This document shows, piece after piece, positions 23,570 to 30,654 of a DNA stretch of 35,175 nucleotides. How positions within the stretch are numbered: the stretch's first letter is position 1; every line of letters begins with the position of its first letter. Made by a program: the position numbers and the translations under genes. Source of the DNA: Tannerella sp. oral taxon 808 (GTDB taxonomy: Bacteria; Bacteroidota; Bacteroidia; Bacteroidales; Tannerellaceae); NCBI GenBank assembly GCA_002890585.1, contig MIQB01000017.1, forward strand, positions 1 through 35,175. The letters run 5' to 3'. Under the pieces are notes generated by a model. The model made no database searches. It saw only the letters and a program-made list of their open reading frames with translations, and was not told the DNA's origin.

Positions 23570-24928
23570 CTACCGGTCAATGATCAGTTTGATGTTCTTC
23601 TCTTCGGTGCGTGCGGCCATCCACTGCGAGAGCTTGCGTTGTTCGTCGGGGGTGAGTGCCTTTTTCGCTTTGACGTAAACTAAAAGCACGGTGTCCGGCT
23701 TGTTTTCCACGGTGTTGGCGATGATGGTCGGTGTGCAGGCTAAGCGCTCCACTTGCGGGTAGAGCACACGCAGCTCGGGCGTCAGCGAGAGGGCCAGATG
23801 GGAGGCTCGGCGATAGCGATCCACGGTGTGCTTGAGCGAATCGATCTGCGCGGCTTGTGCGCGGACGAGCTCCTCGTTGTTCTTGTAGAGATCTTTCATC
23901 AGTACGCTCTTGAGCTCGTTGATGTCTACGTCGGTGCCAAAGCCTTGCTGTACGTTCAGGCCGATGCCGCCGAGGCCATAGTCCGTCATGCGGGCGCGGG
24001 CGGCTTCGATCATCACGTCGGGCACTTCGTCGCCGAGCAGTACGACGCTGATCGCTTTGTGGCCGGTGGTGTCGACGGCGACGGTTTGGCTGAGGACTTG
24101 CGTGTTGGGGAAGTCCAGCTCTTTGTTAACGAACGACTTCACCTGCTCCTCGAAGACGGTCGTGCGGAGGACGCGATAGGTGAGGTAAAGGCTGGGGATG
24201 ATGGTGCAGGTGACGATGATCATCATGTAGCGGCGGACGGTCTGCTCTCGCTTCTTGTCGAGGAACTCCTTATGCGGATACTTCAGCACCCGCACCACGA
24301 TGTAGGTGGAGAGGCTGATGAAGACGGTGTTAATAAAGTAGAGATAGAAGGCGCCGAAGAAGTAGCTCAGATTGCCCGTGGCCAAGCCGAAGCCGGCGGT
24401 GCAGAGGGGCGGCATGAGGGCGGTGGCGATGGCTACGCCGGGGATGACGTTGCCCTTCGACTTGGTGGAGCCGGCCACGATGCCGGCCAAGCCGCCGAAG
24501 AAGGCGATGAGCACGTCGTAGATGGTGGGTGAGGTGCGCGCCAGCAGCTCGCTCTGCGCCTCGCTGATGGGCGAGATGAGGAAGTAAATGGTGGCGGTGA
24601 CGACGCTGAAGACCGTCGCCGTAAGGTAGTTGCGCAGGGAGCGCTTGACCAACTCGAAGTCGGTGATGCCGAGGCCTAACCCGAAGCCCATGATGGGGCC
24701 CATGAGCGGGGAGATGAGCATGGCGCCGATGATGACGGCCGTGGAGTTGGTGTTCAGCCCGAGCGAGGCAAGGAAGATGGCGAAGATGAGTACCCAGAGG
24801 TTGGTGCCGCGAAACTCGACGCCTTTCTTCAGCGATTCGATCGTTTCTTGTTCGTCTTCTTTCTCCTGCCTGAGGTCGAAGTGGCGGGTCAGGAAGATCT
24901 TGATTTGTCGAAGTAGGGAATTGTCCAT
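23570..24928 (-). CDS. DUF389 (TIGR00341) integral membrane protein
   Basis: A 452-residue protein of the DUF389 family. After a charged N-terminus (1-40) come about six membrane segments between 45 and 265, with the conserved blocks STAVIIGAMLISPLMGPIMG and PGVAIATALMPPLCTAG. A soluble C-terminal part (about 270-452) ends in a domain with LTPDEQRKLSQWMAAR and LIIDR. The function is not established; the family is widespread in bacteria and archaea. The ATG at 24928 gives the expected N-terminus. Repeat-rich gaps lie on both sides, so it is probably transcribed alone. Confidence 0.88.
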   Translation of the reverse strand: MDNSLLRQIKIFLTRHFDLRQEKEDEQETIESLKKGVEFRGTNLWVLIFAIFLASLGLNTNSTAVIIGAMLISPLMGPIMGFGLGLGITDFELVKRSLRNYLTATVFSVVTATIYFLISPISEAQSELLARTSPTIYDVLIAFFGGLAGIVAGSTKSKGNVIPGVAIATALMPPLCTAGFGLATGNLSYFFGAFYLYFINTVFISLSTYIVVRVLKYPHKEFLDKKREQTVRRYMMIIVTCTIIPSLYLTYRVLRTTVFEEQVKSFVNKELDFPNTQVLSQTVAVDTTGHKAISVVLLGDEVPDVMIEAARARMTDYGLGGIGLNVQQGFGTDVDINELKSVLMKDLYKNNEELVRAQAAQIDSLKHTVDRYRRASHLALSLTPELRVLYPQVERLACTPTIIANTVENKPDTVLLVYVKAKKALTPDEQRKLSQWMAARTEEKNIKLIIDR

Positions 24929-25074
24929 TGTGCTATATAATTACAGGTAGGGGGCGCATACGCCCGTATTGTTCGGATTCATCTATGCAGGGGCGCCCGC
25001 AAGGGGGCGGTGGGAGAGGGGATTCTCGCCGAGGCGAAGATACCGGCGGGGGTGGTGAAATGAATTTTTGTAAT

Positions 25075-25177
25075 GCCAAACAGACCTCTGTTTGAGTCCG
25101 CGCACATCGGCTGAGCCAAACAGACCTCTGTTTGGGTTCGCGCACATCGGCTGAGCCAAACAGACCTCTGTTTGAGG
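25075..25177. repeat. Array G: 2.5 copies of a 40-bp unit
   Basis: CAAACAGACCTCTGTTTG, an 8-bp perfect inverted repeat with a 2-nt centre, recurs at a 40-bp period (units begin at 25075, 25115 and 25155) with the linker GTCCGCGCACATCGGCTGA. It lies between the DUF389 start and the flippase end. The remaining 24929-25074 holds only short G+C-rich palindromes. Confidence 0.9.
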
Positions 25178-25194
25178 ATGGCGGTGATGGTGCT

Positions 25195-26697
25195 TCATGC
25201 CACTTTCCTCCTTCCATGAATAAACGGCAGTTCGGAGAGCGGCAGGTCGCGCCGGACGATGATCGCCATAAAGACAAGCAGAAGCGCGGTGCGATAAGCC
25301 ATTCGCAGGAGCGTGTTATCGATCTCAGGCCACATGCCCGCGGCGTAGAAGGCGGCGGCGAGCAGGGTGTAGAAGGCGGCCGAACGGAGGTCGTAAGGCA
25401 CGGGGTAATAGCGCCGCCCGATGAGGTAAGAGAGCACCATCATCAGCAGATTGCTGGCAAACGAGGCCCAGGCGCAGGCCATGAAGCCGAAGCGGGGTAC
25501 GAAGAGCACGATGACGGCCACCGTCATGACGCACCCGGCCGTGGAGAAGTAGGCGCCCCACTGGGTGCGGTCGGTCAGCTTGTACCACACCGAGAGGTTG
25601 AAGTAGATGCCGAAAAACAGCTCCCCGAGCATGACCACGGGCACGACGCTGAGGCCGGCGTAGTAGCGGGCGTCGACGAAGTGCTTGAGCAGGTCTAAGT
25701 AAAAGGTGACGCCGAGGAAGATCAGCCACGAAAAGATGATGAAGTAACGCATGGCCTCAACGTAGGAGCGGCGGTTGTCGGCGTCGCGGGTCTTGGCGAA
25801 GATGAAGGGCTCGTAGGCGTAGCGAAAGGCTTGGATGAACATGACCATCACCACGGCGATCTTGAAGCAGGCGCCGTAGATGCCAAGCTGCGCGTCGGCC
25901 TCGGCCTTGTCGGCGAAGAGGAAGGGGAAGAGGATTTTGTCGGCCGTCTGATTGAAGATGCCGGCGATGCTCAGGATCAGGATCGGGAAGGAGTAGACGA
26001 GCATGCGGCGGAGGCGCGCCGCGTCGGGTCGGGCGCGGAGGCCGGGCATCATGTCGGGCAGCAGCATGAGCAGCGTGGTGGCGGTGGTGAAGACGTTTGC
26101 GAGGAAGATGTACCCGATGCCATAGCCGGGCCGATAGAACCATGCGATCCACTCGGGGTGCGAGGCGTTCAGCCGCGGACAGACGACAAGGAAGAAGATG
26201 TTCAGCGCAATGTTGAGGAAGATGTTGAAGAGCTTGATGGCGGCGAATCGCACGGCTTTGTTGCGGTATCGGAGGTAGGCGAAGGGCAGGCAACAGAAGG
26301 CGTCGACGGCCACAATGCCGGCCATCATGCCGACGTATTCCGGATGCGCAGCATAGCCCAACACGCCACTGATCGGCCCGAGCAACAGCCACGCCGCGAC
26401 CATGAAGAGGGCCGACGTGAAGCCGACGCTATAAAGCGCCGTGGCATAGACGCGCATCGGTTCGCGCTCCTCCTGTTTGTTCACGAAGCGGAAGAAGCCC
26501 GTCTCCATGCCATACGTCAGGATGACGAGCAGCAGTGCCGTCCACCCGTAAAGGTTCGTCACCACGCCAAACTCATTCGTGTTCGCCAGCACCCGCGTAT
26601 ACATCGGCACCAACATCCAATTCAGGAAACGCCCCACGATGCTACTCAGCCCGTAAATCGCCGTCTCCTTCGCTAACCGCTTCATTCCTCCGGCCAT
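25195..26697 (-). CDS. Polysaccharide biosynthesis flippase (Wzx/MOP type)
   Basis: A 500-residue multi-pass membrane protein of the MATE/MOP oligosaccharide flippase superfamily. It begins LAKETAIYGLSSIVGRFLNWMLVPMYTRV, the usual first helix of this group, and has about 14 hydrophobic segments. It probably moves lipid-linked sugar units across the inner membrane for surface glycan assembly. The ATG before AGGMKRLAKE is chosen; an in-frame TTG four codons upstream is less likely. Whether it serves the same pathway as the glycosyltransferase at 20259-21263 is unknown. It is downstream of ruvB on the same strand, with the two-hairpin element between them. Confidence 0.88.
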   Translation of the reverse strand: MAGGMKRLAKETAIYGLSSIVGRFLNWMLVPMYTRVLANTNEFGVVTNLYGWTALLLVILTYGMETGFFRFVNKQEEREPMRVYATALYSVGFTSALFMVAAWLLLGPISGVLGYAAHPEYVGMMAGIVAVDAFCCLPFAYLRYRNKAVRFAAIKLFNIFLNIALNIFFLVVCPRLNASHPEWIAWFYRPGYGIGYIFLANVFTTATTLLMLLPDMMPGLRARPDAARLRRMLVYSFPILILSIAGIFNQTADKILFPFLFADKAEADAQLGIYGACFKIAVVMVMFIQAFRYAYEPFIFAKTRDADNRRSYVEAMRYFIIFSWLIFLGVTFYLDLLKHFVDARYYAGLSVVPVVMLGELFFGIYFNLSVWYKLTDRTQWGAYFSTAGCVMTVAVIVLFVPRFGFMACAWASFASNLLMMVLSYLIGRRYYPVPYDLRSAAFYTLLAAAFYAAGMWPEIDNTLLRMAYRTALLLVFMAIIVRRDLPLSELPFIHGRRKVA

Positions 26698-26742
26698 GAT
26701 CTCATTCAACTAAAAACTAAAAGCGAAAAACTAAAAGCGGGC

Positions 26743-26829
26743 GGGTACCGAGCCAGTTTGGCCGGCGTCCCTGACGCCTTGACTTTCTTTTGCTCCTTTT
26801 CTTGTGTCAAGACAAGAAAAGGAGATAGG
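26743..26829 (+). repeat. Two-hairpin dispersed element, copy 2
   Basis: GGGTACC, hairpin 1 (GGCGTC 26764-26769 / GACGCC 26773-26778), CTTTCTTTTGC, hairpin 2 (CTCCTTTTCTTG 26793-26804 / CAAGAAAAGGAG 26813-26824), then ATAGG. It has the same layout as 14081-14170, with paired substitutions that keep the stems. It lies between the flippase start and the ruvB end, in the opposite orientation to those genes. Confidence 0.8.
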
Positions 26830-26833
26830 GGTT

Positions 26834-26850
26834 CAGGGGCAACGCCCCTG
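26834..26850 (-). terminator. Hairpin just after ruvB
   Basis: CAGGGGC (26834-26840), AAC, GCCCCTG (26844-26850) form a perfect stem one base past the ruvB stop codon. Only a mixed pyrimidine run follows on the minus strand, so termination may involve the adjoining two-hairpin element. Confidence 0.45.
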
Positions 26851-26851
26851 A

Positions 26852-27877
26852 TCAAAACAGCGTGCCTTGCGACGGCGTCGGCAGCTTGCCGAGATGCTCA
26901 TACGCCAGTTGCGTCACCTCCCTTCCGCGCGGCGTGCGCTTCAGGAAGCCCTCTTGAATCAGAAATGGCTCATAGACCTCCTCCAACGTGCCCGGATCTT
27001 CGCTGAGCGCCGTGGCGATCGTCGTCAGCCCCACCGGTCCGCCGTGAAACTTATCGATGAGCAGATTCAGGATCTTGTTATCGATTAAGTCGAGGCCGTA
27101 GCGGTCGATGTGGAGCGCCTCGAGTGCATAACAGGCGATGGCGCGATCTACGCGACCCGAACCTTTCACCTGCGCAAAGTCGCGCACCCGACGCAGCAGC
27201 GCGTTGGCGATGCGAGGTGTACCCCGACTGCGTCCGGCTATCTCCTTCGCCGCATCCGTGTCGCAGCCCACGCCGAGGATGTCCGCACTGCGCAGGATGA
27301 TCCGTGTGAGTGTCTCCACGTCGTAATACTCCAAGTGCATGTTGATGCCGAAGCGTGCCCGGAGCGGTCCCGTCAGCAATCCGCTTCGTGTCGTGGCGCC
27401 GACGAGCGTGAAGGGCGCGAGGTCGATCTGTATCGAGCGCGCGCTGGGCCCTTTATCTATTAAGATGTCGATGCGGTAATCCTCCATCGCCGAGTAGAGA
27501 TACTCCTCCACGATGGGGCTGAGGCGGTGGATCTCGTCGATGAAGAGCACGTCGTTTTTCTCCAGTGAGGTCAGCAGTCCGGCCAAGTCGCCCGGCTTGT
27601 CTAACACCGGCCCAGACGTCACCTTGAAGCCCACGCCAAGCTCGTTGGCAATGATGTTCGAGAGCGTCGTCTTGCCCAAGCCCGGTGGGCCGTGCAGCAG
27701 CACGTGGTCGAGCGCTTCCTGACGCATGCGGGCGGCCATGACGAACACCTTCAGGTTCTCCACCACCTCGCGTTGGCCGCTGAAGCTGTCGAACGAGAGG
27801 GGGCGCAGGGCGTTCTCATAGTCGCGCTCCGTCTCCGGCGTTGTGCCGGCAGCCTTGCGTATGTCGAATTCAGCCAT
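26852..27877 (-). CDS. ruvB: Holliday junction DNA helicase RuvB
   Basis: The hexameric AAA+ motor that drives branch migration with RuvA at Holliday junctions. At 341 residues it is full length. RPLSFDSFSGQREVVENL starts the domain, Walker A is GPPGLGKTT, Walker B is DEIH in VLFIDEIHRLSP, and the sensor regions GATTRSGLL and RGTPRIANALLRRVRDFA follow. The C-terminal winged-helix domain with GFLKRTPRGRE is intact. The upstream gap carries a clear terminator for the preceding CoA-transferase gene, so ruvB should have its own promoter there; I did not find a convincing one. Confidence 0.97.
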   Translation of the reverse strand: MAEFDIRKAAGTTPETERDYENALRPLSFDSFSGQREVVENLKVFVMAARMRQEALDHVLLHGPPGLGKTTLSNIIANELGVGFKVTSGPVLDKPGDLAGLLTSLEKNDVLFIDEIHRLSPIVEEYLYSAMEDYRIDILIDKGPSARSIQIDLAPFTLVGATTRSGLLTGPLRARFGINMHLEYYDVETLTRIILRSADILGVGCDTDAAKEIAGRSRGTPRIANALLRRVRDFAQVKGSGRVDRAIACYALEALHIDRYGLDLIDNKILNLLIDKFHGGPVGLTTIATALSEDPGTLEEVYEPFLIQEGFLKRTPRGREVTQLAYEHLGKLPTPSQGTLF

Positions 27878-27964
27878 AGGTGTGTATAGTTACGGGTGAT
27901 GAGTTACAAGTTACGAGCAGAGGCTAACCTGTGTGTGCACTCGTTTTCCCCATTCAATAAACAG

Positions 27965-28007
27965 AAAAAAGAGGGGGAACCGCCCCGATCTTGAGCGGCT
28001 CCCTCTC
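27965..28007 (-). terminator. Intrinsic terminator of the CoA-transferase gene
   Basis: Read on the minus strand, GAGAGGGAGCCGC (28007-27995) pairs with GCGGTTCCCCCTC (27983-27971), followed directly by TTTTTT. It is a well-formed rho-independent terminator about 50 nt after the CoA-transferase stop codon. Confidence 0.85.
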
Positions 28008-28054
28008 CTTATTCCCTCAGTTACTTGTAACCCGTAACGCGTCACTTGTAACCT

Positions 28055-29536
28055 TTAGAACTTCACATTGTGCATGTCGCCCGTTTCGATGAACGCCCGA
28101 TGGAAGGCGAAGCACGCGTCGAGGCTCTGCGGTGTGTGGCCCTTGACGCCGCGATCGAGGTAGGCGTGCAGCAGCGGACGGTAGTCGGGGTGCGCGCAAC
28201 GCTCGATGATCTCGCGGGCACGCTGCACGGGCGACTTGCCGCGCAGGTCGGCCACGCCGTACTCCGAGATGATCACCTTCACCGAGTGCTCGCTGTGATC
28301 CAAGTGCGACACCATCGGTACGAACGAGCTGATCTTGCCACCCTTCGCCGTGGAGGGCGTGGTGAAGATCGAGACGTAGCCCGAGCGCGTGAAGTCGCCC
28401 GATCCGCCGATGCCGTTCATCATCTTCGTGCCAAGCACGTGCGTCGAGTTGACGTTACCGAAGATGTCGGCCTCAAGCGCTGTGTTGATCGTGATGACAC
28501 CGAGTCGGCGCACCACCTCGGGGTTGTTCGAGATCTCCTGCGGACGCAGCAGCAGCTTGTCTTTGTAGAAGTCCAGACGGGAGTAGATCTCGCGGAGCGC
28601 CTCGTGGCTCACGCTGAGTGAGCAGCCGCTGGCGAACGTCACGCGGCCCTGCTTCATGAGCTTGATGACGGCGTCTTGGATCACCTCCGTGTAGACCGTG
28701 AAGGGCGGGATGGCCTCGTTCTCACCCATGCAGCCTAAAACGGCGTTGGCCACGTTGCCCACGCCACTTTGCAGCGGCAGGAAGGACTTCGGCAGGCGTC
28801 CGGCCTTCATTTCGCCCACGAGGAAGTCTGACACGTTGCGGCCGATGGCCAGTGTGACGTCGTCCAACGGGGCGAACTTGCTGCCGTCCGGCTCGCGGTT
28901 CGTCTCCACTACGCCGACGATCTTCTTCGGGTCGACCTTGACGAAGGGTTGGCCGATGCGATCGGATGGCTTGTAGACGGGGATCTCGCGGCGCATGGGC
29001 GGATCCGCGGGCTCGTAGATGTCGTGGATGCCGCGCAGCTCCTTGGGGTGGAAGCGGTTCAGCTCGATGAGGATCTTGTCCGCCATGCGGCAGATGGTCG
29101 GCAGGATGCCCACGCCCTCGGCGGGAACGATCTCGCCGTCTTCCGTCACGTCGACGGCCTCAACGATAGCCACGTCTACGCGGCCGAGGAAGCCGTAACG
29201 CAGCGACTGCGCCAACTCCGAGAGGTGCATGTCGAAATACTCCGCGCCGTGGGCATTGAGCAGCGCGCGCATGTCCTTGTTCGACTGGTAGGGGGTGCGG
29301 AATTTCACCGCCTCGGCGCGGGCCAGCGCCCCGTCTAAGTGGTCGCCGGTGGAGGCGCCGGTGAACATCCCGATTTTGAAGGGTCTGCCCTCCTTGTGTT
29401 CTTGTTCCGCCCGTCGCGCGATGGCTTCGGGGATGACTTTCGGACAGCCCGCAGGCGTAAATCCGCTAAATCCGACGTTGTCGTCGTGTTTCACGTAAGT
29501 GGCGGCTTCTTCCGCCGTGATGAATTTCAGTGACAT
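28055..29536 (-). CDS. Acetyl-CoA hydrolase/transferase family, probable succinate:acetate CoA-transferase
   Basis: A 493-residue class I CoA-transferase of the Cat1/AarC type. VGFSGFTPAGCPKVIPEA near the N-terminus, the catalytic Glu in VYTEVIQDAVIKL, and the C-terminal block MNGIGGSGDFTRSGYVSIF are all present. It exchanges CoA between succinyl-CoA and acetate, or a related acid, and would take part in the succinate, propionate or butyrate fermentation common in Bacteroidales. The acid preference cannot be read from sequence. It is a single-gene unit with a strong terminator after it and array H upstream. Confidence 0.9.
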   Translation of the reverse strand: MSLKFITAEEAATYVKHDDNVGFSGFTPAGCPKVIPEAIARRAEQEHKEGRPFKIGMFTGASTGDHLDGALARAEAVKFRTPYQSNKDMRALLNAHGAEYFDMHLSELAQSLRYGFLGRVDVAIVEAVDVTEDGEIVPAEGVGILPTICRMADKILIELNRFHPKELRGIHDIYEPADPPMRREIPVYKPSDRIGQPFVKVDPKKIVGVVETNREPDGSKFAPLDDVTLAIGRNVSDFLVGEMKAGRLPKSFLPLQSGVGNVANAVLGCMGENEAIPPFTVYTEVIQDAVIKLMKQGRVTFASGCSLSVSHEALREIYSRLDFYKDKLLLRPQEISNNPEVVRRLGVITINTALEADIFGNVNSTHVLGTKMMNGIGGSGDFTRSGYVSIFTTPSTAKGGKISSFVPMVSHLDHSEHSVKVIISEYGVADLRGKSPVQRAREIIERCAHPDYRPLLHAYLDRGVKGHTPQSLDACFAFHRAFIETGDMHNVKF

Positions 29537-29645
29537 GGTTCTGTTTCTTATTTATACGTTATATGTGCTTTGGCGGGCAAAGAAAAGGCATGTATGTCAA
29601 TAAACCCAGCCAGGAAACCCCGGTGCGGCCGGACGAGGCGCTGCG

Positions 29646-29818
29646 TTTCGGTCGTCAAAAATCATTTTGGAGCAAAACGAGGGTCATTTCGGTCGTCAAA
29701 AATCATTTTGAGCCAAAATGCAATGCTTTTCGGTCGTCAAAATTCATTTTGGGGCGAAATGCAATGCTTTTCGGTCGTCAAAAATCATTTTGAGCCAAAA
29801 TGCAATGCTTTTCAGCCC
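29646..29818. repeat. Array H: four 41-bp units plus a partial fifth
   Basis: TTTCGGTCGTCAAAAATCAT recurs at 29646, 29687, 29728 and 29769, with a degenerate start at 29810 (exact 41-bp period). Each unit has CATTTTGAGCCAAAATG, a 7-bp inverted repeat with a 3-nt centre, or a close variant. It fills about half of the 373-nt divergent gap between the CoA-transferase and DUF421 genes. The sequence before it (29537-29645) shows nothing recognisable. Confidence 0.93.
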
Positions 29819-29867
29819 CCCAAAACAGCGCCGATGAAGACGCGCAGAGCATCGTTACACGCCCTCC

Positions 29868-29875
29868 TATCTTTG
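29868..29875 (+). promoter_or_regulatory. Candidate -7 element of the DUF421 gene
   Basis: TATCTTTG is identical to the -7 element of the pheA operon and lies 34 nt before the ATG at 29910. There is no good -33 at the 19-nt spacing. Confidence 0.5.
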
Positions 29876-29909
29876 CGGCGATTTTATAACCATTCAACAC
29901 CTATATCTA

Positions 29910-30599
29910 ATGGTCTATTTTGCAATTGCCGTCAAGCTGATCGTCGGCATGATTGGCATCCTCGTTTTCCTGCGCGTCGCTGGCAAGGCGCAGATGGCCC
30001 AACTGACCCCGCTCGACACGGTCAGCGCTTTCGTGATCGGCGCCTTGGTGGGCGGTGTGCTCTACAATCCGGACATGAGCGTGTGGCACATCCTCTTCGC
30101 CCTGGCTGTGTGGACGGCCTTCAACCTCTTCATCCGTTTCTGCATGCGCTCGGCCATGCTGCGGCGCATCATCAAGGGCGACAGCGTCTACTTGGTGAAA
30201 GACGGCGTGCTGAATTTCCGCGTCTTCAAGCGAAACAGTTTGGAAATGGAGCAGTTTCGGCTGATGCTGCGGCAGAAGGGGGTCTTTTCGATGTTTGATG
30301 TGGATGATGTACGCTTCGAGACCAACGGCGCGGTGACCGTCTCTGAGGCTGGGGCGGCTGAGTCTTATTTATTGGTCAACAATGGAGCCATCTTAGACAG
30401 CTCATTGGCGCATTGCAACCAGACGCGTGAATGGGTGATGCGCATCATCCAGGCATACGGTTATGAGAAGCCGTCGGAGCTCTTTTGCCTCGAGTGGACA
30501 CCTAACAAAGGCTTCTACCTCGTGGCTCGCAACGGCGACGTGAAGCGCGGGCGCGAAGAGACCGGTGCAGATGCAATCGGCCCTGAGGTGCTGAACTAA
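29910..30599 (+). CDS. DUF421 (YetF-like) membrane protein
   Basis: A 229-residue protein with two or three N-terminal membrane helices (about 1-85, starting AIAVKLIVGMIGILVFLRV) followed by the cytosolic DUF421 domain. LTPLDTVSAFVIGALVGG, LVKDGVLNFRVFKRNSLEMEQF and the L-R-Q-K-G/S motif are typical. The biochemical role is not established; relatives in spore-forming bacteria affect germination or membrane properties, which need not apply here. It lies 55 nt upstream of the restriction-modification genes but is probably a host gene with its own promoter. Confidence 0.88.
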   Translation: MVYFAIAVKLIVGMIGILVFLRVAGKAQMAQLTPLDTVSAFVIGALVGGVLYNPDMSVWHILFALAVWTAFNLFIRFCMRSAMLRRIIKGDSVYLVKDGVLNFRVFKRNSLEMEQFRLMLRQKGVFSMFDVDDVRFETNGAVTVSEAGAAESYLLVNNGAILDSSLAHCNQTREWVMRIIQAYGYEKPSELFCLEWTPNKGFYLVARNGDVKRGREETGADAIGPEVLN

Positions 30600-30654
30600 C
30601 CGCGGGCTATCGATGATATTCCTCATAGCGATCAAGAAGAAGGAGTTTTGAATT

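Noticed and set aside
4762..29818. CRISPR array
   Set aside because: The units are contiguous or carry constant linkers, with no unique spacers of equal length, and no cas genes are present.
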